32,811 bases of DNA, from positions 1 through 32,811 of the forward strand of contig NZ_BJZP01000033.1 of NCBI RefSeq assembly GCF_007992095.1, read 5' to 3'. Below are positions 8,310-16,415 of the stretch, one piece after another. The position numbers were made by a program, and so were the translations under genes. The notes under the pieces were generated by a model. It was not told where the DNA came from, did no database searches, and worked only from the letters and a program-made list of their open reading frames with translations. Position 1 is the first letter of the stretch. The number at the start of each line of letters is the position of its first letter. Source of the stretch: Paenirhizobium naphthalenivorans. GTDB taxonomy: Bacteria > Pseudomonadota > Alphaproteobacteria > Rhizobiales > Rhizobiaceae.

Positions 8310-9024
8310 CGCTGTTGCTTGTCATTGTAGCCCGTGATGAGTTGTAAGCCGTTTCGGAAACTCGAAAGGCAATCTTTTCCGCGGCGATCGGACTCTTTGG
8401 CTCAACCAACCAGTGAAACCGCGGCGCTTGGCTAGGATTTGTGTGCGGCCGAAGTCAGGGGTGTCCTGCTGCAGGCACTGCAATTGCCAACTACTCCTCG
8501 CTGAGGCCCGAGCGGTATAATCGCCGCGAACCTTTTCTGATCACATCAATCGCTGCACCTATGGCCTTTTTCCGCTCCGCTGCACTTAATGGGTCTGATT
8601 GAAACGTCCGTCCCCTACGAGAGTGCGCCCGTTTCTGCCGATATCAGTACCCAATTTAAGGTTTTGCGGTGCGGTTTCAGCACTTAACACCGCCATCCTG
8701 AAAATAACCACTATCGTATTGGGGCTTTTGATTAAGTTGATCGAGGGCAACTATGGTCTCTCGGGTGGATAATTCTGGATCACGCTCCAATATTGCGGTG
8801 AGGATCTCAGATTGAATACCTTATTATCTTGTTCGGATGGTTGTACGCGGCGCCTTGCAATCGAGTGCCAAGAGACACCAGTAAACTGAGAGGGCGGTTC
8901 GCGATAGCTCCCTCAGTCGACGAGCGACGAGCCATGTAACAGGCCATCGCGGCGTTTGGTGGCAGTGGGTTCAACGCGGACATTGCCGAGTTAAGATGTA
9001 ACATTGCAAGAAAGGAGAAGGTTA
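8310..9024. other. Intergenic stretch, nothing clear
   Basis: About 715 bases with no supported gene. Frames are short and broken, and I see no strong repeat or hairpin with a U-tract. A good ribosome binding site (AAGGAGA, 9012-9018) lies at its end for the next gene. Confidence 0.4.
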
Positions 9025-9324
9025 TTGGATCGCAGACATAAAATCACAGTCACCAAGGGGGGCAAAACCGATCGTCACGCCGTGATCGGCTTTGATCCGC
9101 CGTTGCGTACCTTTTTCCTGCAAGCGTTCATGGGTAAGTCCAGGGAGATCTGGCTTGGCACCGTTCTGGAAGAGTTCCTTAGTTTGGAAGCCCTCACCGA
9201 GGGGGCCCGGAGCCAAGGGTATGAGATCGAGGATATATCTCGGGAAACGATCATCGAAATGACCAAGCTGGCCGCGCAGCCGCACGCGCCGAGAATTGGT
9301 GAACGCCTTGGAATTGTTCGATAA
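9025..9324 (+). CDS. Hypothetical protein, TTG start
   Basis: A predicted 99-residue protein that I cannot assign to a family. The TTG at 9025 is preceded by AAGGAGAAGG at a suitable distance, so it is chosen over an in-frame TTG at 9004 that lies before this site. The sequence (KITVTKGGKTDRHAVIGFDP, then LRTFFLQAFMGKSREIWLG and a helical IEDISRETIIEMTKLAAQ) has mixed composition with no transmembrane segment or signal peptide, and looks like a small soluble cytoplasmic protein. It stands alone between two non-coding stretches. Confidence 0.6.
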   Translation: MDRRHKITVTKGGKTDRHAVIGFDPPLRTFFLQAFMGKSREIWLGTVLEEFLSLEALTEGARSQGYEIEDISRETIIEMTKLAAQPHAPRIGERLGIVR

Positions 9325-9491
9325 AATGCAGATACTCATGGTATGTTCTGCATGAGGCGCGTGATATTACTGATCAATATAGACACATAGACTGGCCCAT
9401 ACGCACGCTAGATTACCGTTAGCCGCCGCGCACATTCCTTGCGATTGAGCGATAGACAGTCTTCGCTCGCAAATCAAATGAGTGGCAGCCG

Positions 9492-9803
9492 ATGAAGAAT
9501 GAACAACGACGAAACATTGCTGAAAGGGTTTTCGAGCGAATTCGGAGCGCAGGCTTTCCAATGGAGACCGATCCCCCCTTTCTGGCTTGGATCGAGCAAT
9601 GGATTGCCGGCGAAATCGAAATGCCTCAATTTCGGCAGAACTACCTTCAACTCTTGGTGGAACGGGTATCGCAGCAAAAACTAAGCCTGCGGCGAATGGG
9701 CTCGGATCACCGGAGAATGGGGGTGAGCGACCATTGTTACCGCAAGGTGAGCAGCCGATCGATCCTTTTGAAGAACCTGACGGTTCACGCGAATGATATA
9801 TAG
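9492..9803 (+). CDS. Small protein, VbhA-antitoxin-like helical domain
   Basis: A 103-residue frame. Residues 1-60 look like a conserved helical domain: RRNIAERVFERIRSAGF, then FLAWIEQWIAGEIEMPQFRQ. The WIAGEI(E/D) turn followed by a helix recalls the VbhA-type antitoxin domain of Fic toxins, but the inhibitory (S/T)xxxE(G/N) motif is not clear and no Fic gene is in the window. From about residue 62 the composition changes (SLRRMGSDHRRMG), while the +1-shifted frame gives a more natural acidic tail ending near 9798 (GEQPIDPFEEPDGSRE). A frameshift near 9670 is therefore possible. The ATG at 9492 has no strong ribosome binding site. Confidence 0.45.
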   Translation: MKNEQRRNIAERVFERIRSAGFPMETDPPFLAWIEQWIAGEIEMPQFRQNYLQLLVERVSQQKLSLRRMGSDHRRMGVSDHCYRKVSSRSILLKNLTVHANDI

Positions 9804-10003
9804 ATGTCCGGCGACAACCACGCGGTAGAAGCAATGATCTGTTGCTCCTTGCTGGTGGTCGGATAGGGGCCTCGTCACTTAGCCCCGTATCCAAGGCATA
9901 CCGTGGCCTTTAGCCGCGGCAGCAAGGCGGTTTCCGGCGAGACGTTACTGCAAACCATCGCCCAAGCCAGCGTCTGAAAGAGCAGGACATCTGCTTTGAG
10001 TGC

Positions 10004-10993
10004 CTACTCAGATGCCTGGCTGAGAGCCCGGCATTTGAGGAAACCATCGGTGATCACATCCTTCGGCAGGTCGCGACCGATGAATACGAGCCGAGTGACG
10101 CGCTCTTCTGCATCTTTCCACCGGCGCTGATGGTCTCCCTCCAGCAGCATATGGACGCCCTGAACGACGAAACGGTCGTCATCACCGGAGAAGGAAATGA
10201 TTCCTTTCAGACGGAGGATATCCAGGCCAAAGGCATGGATGATCATCTGCAGCCAGGGGAAGAATTTCTCCGGATCAAGGGGATCGCGCTCGACAAGCGA
10301 GAAGCTGGTCAAATGGTCGTCGTGCTCGTGATCGTGCGCCTCTTCAAGAAAGTGCGGATCGACCTCAAGGATGCGGTCGAGTTCGAAGGCCCTCCTATCA
10401 AGAAGGCTTGAAATATTGAGGGCGCAGCGTTGGGTGTGGAGGATGCTGGCGGTCGGGTTGATCCGGCGGATGCGGTCCTCTACCGCCTTCAGTTCTTCCG
10501 GAGAAGCTAGATCCGTCTTGTTGACGATGATCGTGTCGGCAAAAGCAAGCTGCTCCTGTGCTTCATGGGCCCGGCCAATCTCGCCGATGAGATGCTTGGC
10601 ATCGACCACGGTGATGATGGAATCGAGTCGGGCCTTGGCGCGTACGTCCTCATCGACGAAAAATGTCTGAGCGACAGGGGCGGGATCAGCGAGGCCGGTG
10701 GTTTCAATCAGAATTCCGTCGAAGCGGTCGCGTCGTCGCATCAGGCTTTCAATGATGCGGATCAGATCGCCGCGAACCGTGCAGCAGATTCAGCCGTTGT
10801 TCATCTCGAATACGTCTTCCTCGGCATCGACAATGAGATCGTTGTCGATGCCGACTTCGCCAAACTCGTTGACGATCACTGCATACTTCCGGCCATGCGG
10901 CTCGGAGAGAATGCGGTTGAGGAGGGTCGTTTTCCCGGCACCGAGGTATCCGGTCAGCACCATGACGGGAGTCGGGGCGGTCTGCTGGGTCAT
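10004..10993 (-). pseudogene. COG0523 (CobW/ZigA-type) GTPase with TGA at the CxCC motif
   Basis: A full-length COG0523 GTPase (329 codons) read through one in-frame TGA at 10792-10790 (codon 68). COG0523 proteins are metal (zinc) chaperone GTPases. The Walker A GYLGAGKTT lies at codons 15-23, NEFGEVGIDN follows as switch I, and the conserved CxCC motif comes after EMNNG. Here the codons read TGA-I-C-C, so the first Cys (normally TGC) is a stop. Downstream the frame is intact: ETTGLADP, NKTD at 158-161, a His-rich loop HDHEHDDH at about 220-227 and the C-terminal RLVFIGRDLP. The start at 10993 has AGGACAAG upstream. It is divergent from the znuC-like gene across two Zur-like operators. Most likely a nonsense mutation; selenocysteine is possible but unsupported. 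Confidence 0.85.
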
Positions 10994-11074
10994 GATCTTG
11001 TCCTCGCGATTGACCGGTTGATAGCGAATTACGGACGCAGGCATCGAACCGGGCTTGCACTCTGTTGCGGAAAC

Positions 11075-11087
11075 GTTATTACATAAC
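11075..11087. promoter_or_regulatory. Zur-like operator 1
   Basis: GTTATTACATAAC is a perfect 5-3-5 palindrome of the GTWATNNNATWAC type bound by Zur in alphaproteobacteria. It lies between two divergent zinc-related genes, 82 bp before the COG0523 start. Confidence 0.75.
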
Positions 11088-11102
11088 ATAGGATAGGAAC
11101 AT

Positions 11103-11115
11103 GTAATAACATTAC
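11103..11115. promoter_or_regulatory. Zur-like operator 2
   Basis: GTAATAACATTAC is a second perfect 5-3-5 palindrome of the same type. Its centre is 28 bp from that of the first. It is 33 bp before the znuC-like start, so zinc-bound Zur could shut both promoters. Confidence 0.75.
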
Positions 11116-11147
11116 CTTGTTGGATAGTGTCAACCTCCGGAGCGGCC

Positions 11148-11648
11148 ATGACCGGCATTTGCCTGCATTTCGAAGACTTGACTCTCGGTTATGACAGTCA
11201 CCCCGCCGTACACCATCTTACTGGCAATATGGAATATGGATCGATGACGGCAGTCGTCGGAGCCAACGGGTCGGGCAAGTCGACTCTGATTAAAGAGATT
11301 GCAGGCGTTATCAAGCCGATCAGTGGACGCTGCGAGAGCCGGTGCCAGCGGCTTGCCTATCTTCCGCAGCAGTCGGAGATCGACCGAAGCTTTCCCGCCC
11401 ATGTGATCGACCTCATATCGCTCGGCTTCTGGCAGAGGAGGGGTTTACTCGGGAGAATTACCGCCGAAGACAAAGCCGATCTGGAAAGATGTCTTGATGC
11501 CGTGGGTCACCGCCTCCACACCTGGCCCGACGACGACAGGAGTACCCGCGTCGTCCTGATCGGACAGGACATGCCGCAAAAACCGATCCGCGACCTATTC
11601 GATGTGCTTGCGCCACGTGCTTCCCGCAGGCGGAGTGCTCCAGCATGA
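11148..11648 (+). pseudogene. znuC-like ABC ATPase, truncated and fused to a COG0523 3' end
   Basis: The first 120 or so residues are the N-terminal part of a zinc/manganese ABC-transporter ATPase: FEDLTLGYDSHPAVHHLTG, Walker A GANGSGKST, then Q-loop LPQQSEIDRSFP. The signature motif LSGGQ and Walker B, which should follow, are missing. Instead the frame continues as WPDDDRSTRVVLIGQDMPQK, which aligns with the C-terminus of the COG0523 protein at 10004 (EERVTRLVFIGRDLPK). A deletion has therefore joined znuC to the 3' end of a second COG0523 gene, in frame, near 11505-11515. The ATG at 11148 follows CCGGAG. The product cannot be a working ATPase. The stop overlaps the next ATG (ATGA). Confidence 0.8.
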
Positions 11649-11930
11649 GCCGTACCTTCGCCAATCCGCTGTCACGAAACGATCCTGGCGTCGTCGCAAG
11701 TGCCCGAGCCATAAAGCAATGGGCGCGCGATGCACTCACGCTTGGTGAAGACGCACTCGTCTCCGTCAATGAGTCACCTGCCATCTGCCCGGATACCCGC
11801 CCAGGGAAACCGTCGTGCTGGTCATGCGTCCAGGAGTACCTGTGCTTCAGGTGTCGATCCACAAAGCGGTCCGCGATGTGACACGCGACGATATCGAAGT
11901 CGCCCTTGCCGGATCAAGTCCGAATGACAT
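11645..11930 (+). pseudogene. Small zinc-locus protein broken by a 1-base deletion
   Basis: From ATG 11645 the frame reads MSRTFANPLSRNDPGVVASA, then IKQWARDALTLGEDALVSVNE. After GAG at 11772 one base appears to be missing. Restoring it (CTCACC) gives LTCHLPGYPPRETVVLVMRP, continuing as LQVSIHKAVRDVTRDDIEVALAG in the frame that runs on past 11815. Both halves read as one smooth protein of roughly 95-100 residues, a conserved-looking small protein with a CHLPG(C/Y)PP motif that I associate with COG0523/zinc loci in rhizobia. Its function is unknown. It overlaps the upstream stop by 4 bp, as expected for an operon with the lost COG0523 copy. Confidence 0.7.
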
Positions 11931-11966
11931 CGACACAATTCCAATCGCCGATATTGGAGGTTTGAT

Positions 11967-12041
11967 ATGTGCGTCGCTCGCAATCCTGCAATTGGTTTCG
12001 CAGTCGCCGCAACCGCTCATTCAGCACCCGCAAAATCGTAG
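11967..12041 (+). CDS. Possible 24-residue peptide or gene remnant
   Basis: ATG at 11967 is preceded by a perfect GGAGG with good spacing, but the frame stops after 24 codons. The peptide has an Ala-rich hydrophobic core (AIGFAVAATAHSAPA), like the start of a signal peptide. It may be the broken 5' end of a periplasmic protein gene. Low confidence. Confidence 0.3.
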   Translation: MCVARNPAIGFAVAATAHSAPAKS

Positions 12042-12252
12042 AGTCTCAACGATGCCGTCCCTGGGAAGATCTCAAGCGGCAAGCCAGGTTGGCCCTCTTT
12101 GTGCCAGTTTTGCCGGGAACGATGCGTTTGTTCTTCCTGGGCGTTCGATATGTGAACGCCTCCTGTTATGAAAACCGATAGTCATTGAGCGTCTCTTCAT
12201 GACGCCGCGGAAATCTCATGAGAATCCCGGTCGAAACGTTTAAGCTTCGGGT

Positions 12253-12600
12253 TCATTTGGACTCAATGGTCTCAACGATTTCATATCGATCGACAAAAGA
12301 TCCCAGACCTTCGTTCAATAACGCGAGAATGCTTGCCGGGCTGATCGGAACGGTTACCACCTTTTCGATGTTCATAACCGGGCACACCATCTCGGGATCG
12401 TCAATCAGATCGTCGCGCATCTCTTGCAACGCGCGTTGCGCCTTTCGGTGACTGTCGAAGAAAATGTCCGGAATACCGGTTGGCTTCCAACGCTCTTCGG
12501 CGCGAACACCGGCATTCGAGTATGTGTAGAAAGTGAACACAATATCCTGTGCCAACGGTTTCTCCCAAAGCAACTGCGGCGGTGCGCCCCCGCCGTCCAC
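12253..12600 (-). CDS. Hypothetical protein
   Basis: An open frame of 115 codons from GTG at 12600. The part from about residue 20 on (VFTFYTYSNAGVRAEERWKP, then PDIFFDSHRKAQRALQEMRD, DDPEMVCPVMNIEKVVTVPI) reads as a real small soluble protein, with an alpha/beta pattern and no membrane segment or signal peptide. Starts further in (an in-frame GTG preceded by AGGA, just before FTFYTY) are as likely, since the first 10 residues are Gly/Pro-rich. I do not recognise the family. It is the only minus-strand gene between the zinc locus and the plus-strand module. Confidence 0.6.
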   Translation of the reverse strand: MDGGGAPPQLLWEKPLAQDIVFTFYTYSNAGVRAEERWKPTGIPDIFFDSHRKAQRALQEMRDDLIDDPEMVCPVMNIEKVVTVPISPASILALLNEGLGSFVDRYEIVETIESK

Positions 12601-13268
12601 TGCTCATTGACCCCTGGTGATCGGGGGATTCGAAACCGCATACCACGGCCCCATGGCCTTTAGTCCCGGAGAACCTATTGCATACGCCACAGGTCCCCCG
12701 ACCGCAAAGGTCAAGGAGTCTGATGCCTTACGGGTGGCACCAACCGGGTATGAGGGGTTTCGACGCCCCAAAGCGGCGCGTACCGCTTCGCTGCGGAAGA
12801 TATGTGATCCTGTTGAATTTGTCCTGAAATTTCTTCGCTTATCTTCGATCACGGCGCCCCCTCGACATTCCGGATATGGGCATGTTCCCACGAAAGCGTG
12901 GGAGGGGTCTGAGGCAGTCAAAACTGCCGCCAGGTGAAAGGCTAGCGAGTTTCGTATTCCAATCTTCCAACGGTCCGGATAGAGGCTCCCGCTCTTCAGT
13001 GACATTGCCGCTTTCAGTGGTTTGATCGAGCCTGCCTTGATGAGCCCGGTTCAAGAAACCGGCCTGCCCCTTCGGGTGCCGCTTGCGAGCCGGCGGCGGC
13101 AAGGGAAGCTTCGCCGCAGCGGGCAGGTGGCGCTTGTGGCTCCCGATTTCCGAGCAACTCCCGCCGCGCCCTTGCCTCCGCATGCTCTTCGCGGCTGACA
13201 GATGGGGTCTCGCGAAATCTGCGGGAAGGCAACCCAAAAAGAGGGCGGCAAAAAAGGCCGAGAAGAGA
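12601..13268. other. GC-rich leader region, no supported gene
   Basis: About 670 bases. It has a perfect TCCCACG/CGTGGGA hairpin with an AAAG loop at 12886-12903, but no U-tract. The last 200 bases are GC-rich with inverted repeats and a segment CAAGGGAAGCTTCGCC near 13100 that recurs at about 14219, downstream of the next gene. Frames here are Pro/Ala/Arg-rich and probably not coding. A 514-codon minus-strand frame across 13014-14558 is a shadow of the TOPRIM gene. Confidence 0.45.
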
Positions 13269-14243
13269 ATGGAAAAGAAGGAAATCGAGGAACTTCGCAA
13301 CCGTGTGCCATGCTCTGCGGTGCTGGAAAAGGCGGGGTTCCTCATTGATCTGAAAGAGAGCACACGGCGGGCGGTAAAGTATCGCCGTGAAAACGAAATC
13401 ATCATCACGATCCATGACGGTCACGGCTGGTTCGACCCGCTTTCCGAAGCCAAGGGTGATGTATTTTCGCTCGTCGCCCATCTTGATGGCGGAGGGTTCA
13501 AGGCAGCGCGCGAGCGCGTTGCCGAGCTTATCGGCTATGTCCCGCAAGACACCGCCAGACGGATGGTTGGTCGTGTCCCAGGGCCAAACCTTGCAATTGT
13601 CGACCGATGGAACCGCCAACGTCGTCCATGGCTTGGTTCGCAAACCTGGCACTATCTCTCGGCAGTAAGGTTGCTGCCACCCCATACACTTCATGCTGCC
13701 ATTTCCCAGAACCATCTTCGCGAAGGACCTTACGGCAGCATGTGGGCCGCCCACACGAACGATCTTGGCACAATCACGGGCTGGGAGGAGCGCGGCCCGG
13801 AATGGAGGGGCTTTTCGACGGGGGGAACAAAGGTCCTGTTTCGTCTCGGCCGGTCTGCGGCTTACCGACTCTGCGTCACCGAAGCGGCGATCGATGCCAT
13901 GAGCCTTGCTGCCTTCGAGGGTCTGCGTGATGGTACCCTCTATCTCAGTACCGGCGGGGGGTGGTCTCCGGCAACAGATGCGGCGCTGCGCGTACTTACC
14001 GGTTCTTCCGGCGTCCAGTTGGTCGCGGCAACTGACAATAACACGCAGGGCGACACGTTCGCCGATCGGCTTCGAACCCTTGCCGAAGAAGCGGGCTGCG
14101 GCTGGCAGCGATTGCGGCCTCCTGCAGACGACTGGAACGAGGCTCTGCAGGAGAGGGAGGCGGAACGAAGAAAAAGAAGGGGGGAAAGGGAAGGCGTGCC
14201 GCATACGCGCCGGCCGCATCAAGGGAAGCTTCGCCCGGCCTGA
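13269..14243 (+). CDS. DUF3991/TOPRIM-domain protein
   Basis: A 324-residue protein if started at the ATG at 13269 (MEKKEIEELRNRVPC), which removes an Arg/Ala-rich 5' extension. The N-terminal half (PCSAVLEKAGFLID, then IHDGHGWFDPLSEAKGDVFS) fits the DUF3991 domain that often precedes TOPRIM. The C-terminal TOPRIM domain has LCVTEAAIDAMS with the catalytic-type Glu at about 205, and VAATDNNTQGD with Asp at 256 and 262. TOPRIM folds occur in primases and topoisomerases; plasmid members of this type may be primase-like or nucleases, and their role is not known. The last 30 residues are Arg-rich and run into a repeat, so the natural end may be altered. Confidence 0.8.
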   Translation: MEKKEIEELRNRVPCSAVLEKAGFLIDLKESTRRAVKYRRENEIIITIHDGHGWFDPLSEAKGDVFSLVAHLDGGGFKAARERVAELIGYVPQDTARRMVGRVPGPNLAIVDRWNRQRRPWLGSQTWHYLSAVRLLPPHTLHAAISQNHLREGPYGSMWAAHTNDLGTITGWEERGPEWRGFSTGGTKVLFRLGRSAAYRLCVTEAAIDAMSLAAFEGLRDGTLYLSTGGGWSPATDAALRVLTGSSGVQLVAATDNNTQGDTFADRLRTLAEEAGCGWQRLRPPADDWNEALQEREAERRKRRGEREGVPHTRRPHQGKLRPA

Positions 14244-14371
14244 AGCCGGCCCTTGACCCGGCCGGACGCGATGCCGGCGGCTCGGGAGGGGTGATGAAGG
14301 ACTGAAGAGGATGGTGAGGTCGAGAGGACAGCGCCGCGCATCGGTCCGGAGCAACTCCGAAGGAGCCGAAA
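14215..14371. repeat. GC-rich inter-gene repeat region
   Basis: Contains CAAGGGAAGCTTCGCC (also near 13100) and a GAAGAGG...GAGGACAGCGCCG block at about 14304-14336 that recurs near 18435-18455 before another small gene. It ends in AACTCCGAAGGAG, the ribosome binding site for the next gene. Confidence 0.5.
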
Positions 14372-14977
14372 ATGAATACCTCACCCGCAATCCGCAAGGT
14401 CTATCAGGGGGTCGCCGACCGCCACCAGATGTTCCGCATGTTCGACCGCCACGCCCAGCGACCTGATCGTTGGAACGTCGATGCAACTGGGCTCTACAGC
14501 GGAGAATGGTTCGAGATCCGCGAGAGCGAACACGATTACATGTTCGAGATCCTGCCACCGCTGTGGATCCGCGGGTCGATGTTCGCCATGCGCGAGTTTC
14601 TGACCGGATCGATCACCAGTGTCTTCTTCGCGCTGCGCATCGATGGATCGATCCGCCACTTCCACGGCTATTGCGATCTCTCTGATACCTCTTCAGTCGA
14701 GAACATGCGGCTTGCCATCACCGAGCGCGAAACCCGACCGGTGCGCGCCATGACCCGGGATGAGCGGCTGGACCATATCTGGAGCAGCACGGCCGACGAC
14801 TATCGCGGCTATGCCGGCGATCGTTGGCCGTACGCCTCACGCGGCAAGCGCACAGTGATGCTTTATGGCGGTGCCACCGGCAGCATACTCAAGCTCCTTG
14901 AAGACCTGACCGACGACGAGATCGCCGCCAAACTGCCGGTGCATCTGCGCCACCTTCCCGTCTTCATCGCAGCGTAA
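14372..14977 (+). CDS. DUF1419-like protein, copy 1
   Basis: A 201-residue soluble protein, with GAAGGAG before the ATG at 14372. The sequence (LYSGEWFEIRESEHDYMFEI, then MFAMREFLTG, VFFALRIDGSIRHFHGYCDL, ERLDHIWSSTADDYRGYAGD) looks like DUF1419, a family found in rhizobial and Agrobacterium plasmids with no known function; the family name is from memory. It is homologous to the gene at 15736: both share GEWFE, a WFHG/HFHGY strand, (T/S)xE(N/T)MR and an E(R/K)L(D/E)(H/R)IW helix followed by Gly-Tyr-Ala. The downstream gene begins 11 bp after the stop. Confidence 0.75.
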   Translation: MNTSPAIRKVYQGVADRHQMFRMFDRHAQRPDRWNVDATGLYSGEWFEIRESEHDYMFEILPPLWIRGSMFAMREFLTGSITSVFFALRIDGSIRHFHGYCDLSDTSSVENMRLAITERETRPVRAMTRDERLDHIWSSTADDYRGYAGDRWPYASRGKRTVMLYGGATGSILKLLEDLTDDEIAAKLPVHLRHLPVFIAA

Positions 14978-14988
14978 GGGGGCGTGAC

Positions 14989-15693
14989 ATGGCAGACTAC
15001 CGCACCGAGACTGTCGTGACGCCGGACATCCCGGCAAGCGACATGACACCGCTCGAGCGTCTGATGCTCTCTCTTGTTTTCGATGAAGAGGCGTGGAGCG
15101 ACGGGACCTTCTTCAGCACCTGGAACAGTCCTAACGAATGGATCTCACCACGCGAAGACGAACTGCGCGTGGCGCTTGAAGGCTCTCCTGGATCGGAAAG
15201 CCGGTTCAACGAGTATATCGCCAACCTGCTTGCGGCATTCGATGCCAAAGACGAGGCCGAGCGTGGCTTCTATATCGAGATCGACCTGACCACCAGCCAG
15301 GGTGGTTGGCCCGAGATCCTGCAGGATATTGTGCGGCGCTCCAATACTATCGAGGAAATCGTGGTCTGGGCGGCGTTTACCTGCTCGAAGATGTGCGCAG
15401 ACGGCTTTGGCGGCAGTGTCATGCGCATTACCGGCACGGCAATTCAGTATTCCTCGACGACCGACATGCTCGAGCAAATGTCGAACGAGCAGCCAACTCA
15501 ACCGGTGCCAGAAAGTCCTGGTATCGACACCGGCGGGCATGAAACCCGCAGCCGTCTGGAGGGCATCGCCGCCACCGCCGGATGGGACAGTTTCACGTTG
15601 TTGCTGCAAATCTCCCGCTGGCTTGATCGGGACCGGCATACCGAAGCGCTGGCCGCATATCTCGACAGCCTCGCCTGCGACGAGACGGATTGA
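14989..15693 (+). CDS. Hypothetical protein, first copy of duplicated partner
   Basis: A 234-residue protein I cannot assign to a family. It begins METVVTPDIP-like: MADYRTETVVTPDIPASDMT then PLERLMLSLVFDEE. The gene at 16416 starts with the same pattern (TIVINPAIPLTDITELERLVL), and both have a conserved FIEIDL/(R)IEIDL strand followed by W(P/E)(E/F)ILQDIV(R/A)RS. The N-terminal 160 residues are the shared domain. The C-terminus is a helical extension (GWDSFTLLLQISRWLDRDRH). It begins 11 bp after the DUF1419-like gene, so they probably form an operon. A GGGGG precedes the ATG at 14989. Confidence 0.75.
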   Translation: MADYRTETVVTPDIPASDMTPLERLMLSLVFDEEAWSDGTFFSTWNSPNEWISPREDELRVALEGSPGSESRFNEYIANLLAAFDAKDEAERGFYIEIDLTTSQGGWPEILQDIVRRSNTIEEIVVWAAFTCSKMCADGFGGSVMRITGTAIQYSSTTDMLEQMSNEQPTQPVPESPGIDTGGHETRSRLEGIAATAGWDSFTLLLQISRWLDRDRHTEALAAYLDSLACDETD

Positions 15694-15735
15694 CGTCAGT
15701 CCTGTCCCAGCCCCATCCTCGAAGGAGCGATCCGG

Positions 15736-16320
15736 ATGCCTACCACCTCTCTCTTTTCACCGTTTCGTCGGATCCACACGGGGACGGCGCCTGCAGCTGA
15801 AGTTCGAGCGCTGCTGTCGAGGCACGATACAGCACCCATGTCCCTGCGACGATTCACCGGTATCCTGCACGCCGGTGAGTGGTTCGAGCTGCAGGAGCCC
15901 GCGGCGCGCGCGATGGCCGGTTTGTTCCTCGCCAGTCTACGGCCCGGAGGTCTGACTGTTCTCCCCGGACGCCGTCCCGAACAGATCCGGTCCGTCCTCT
16001 TCAGCCTCGTGACCAGTGATGGCGAACGCTGGTTCCACGGTTTCGTCAGCGTCACCGATCCCGCCGTGACGCCCGAGACCATGCGGGCGGCGATTGTTGC
16101 ACGCGAATCCGGCAAACCTGTCCCCGACATCCGCCAGGAAAAGCTCGAACGCATCTGGAACGCTGCGGGCGCAGACCGCGGCTATGCCGACGAGGTCTGG
16201 CCGCCCGGCAATGAAGGCTTCAGGACCATCGTTATTCGCAGGCCCGGCTTCCGGCCTGTTCTCAAATTGCTCGCGCATCTTTGTGCCGAGGAGGTACAGC
16301 AGCTGTTGCCCGAGGACTGA
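15736..16320 (+). CDS. DUF1419-like protein, copy 2
   Basis: A 194-residue homologue of the protein at 14372. Shared parts include HAGEWFELQEPAARAMAGLF against YSGEWFEIRESEHDYMFEIL, WFHGFVSVTDPAVTPETMRA against HFHGYCDLSDTSSVENMRLA, and EKLERIWNAAGADRGYADEV against ERLDHIWSSTADDYRGYAGD. An extra RPEQIRSVLFSLVTSDGER stretch aligns with SITSVFFALRIDG in copy 1. CGAAGGAGCG precedes the ATG at 15736. The two copies have diverged a lot, so the duplication is old. It lies 42 bp after the previous gene and about 95 bp before the second partner copy. Confidence 0.75.
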   Translation: MPTTSLFSPFRRIHTGTAPAAEVRALLSRHDTAPMSLRRFTGILHAGEWFELQEPAARAMAGLFLASLRPGGLTVLPGRRPEQIRSVLFSLVTSDGERWFHGFVSVTDPAVTPETMRAAIVARESGKPVPDIRQEKLERIWNAAGADRGYADEVWPPGNEGFRTIVIRRPGFRPVLKLLAHLCAEEVQQLLPED

Positions 16321-16415
16321 CTGACACCAGCAACGCGGCGGTCAACAAACTTCATTTCGATCAGCTGGCCCGGAGCATCGCTTCGGGCCTCTCCGTTTCC
16401 AAAAAGGAGAGTTCC

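Noticed and set aside
12617..12937. Plus-strand frame of 106 codons
   Set aside because: Pro/Ala/Arg-rich, no family and no ribosome binding site; kept only as part of the non-coding region.
13014..14558. Minus-strand open frame of 514 codons
   Set aside because: It is antisense to the TOPRIM gene, very rich in Arg/Pro/Ser and has no domain signal. High GC with few stop codons explains it.
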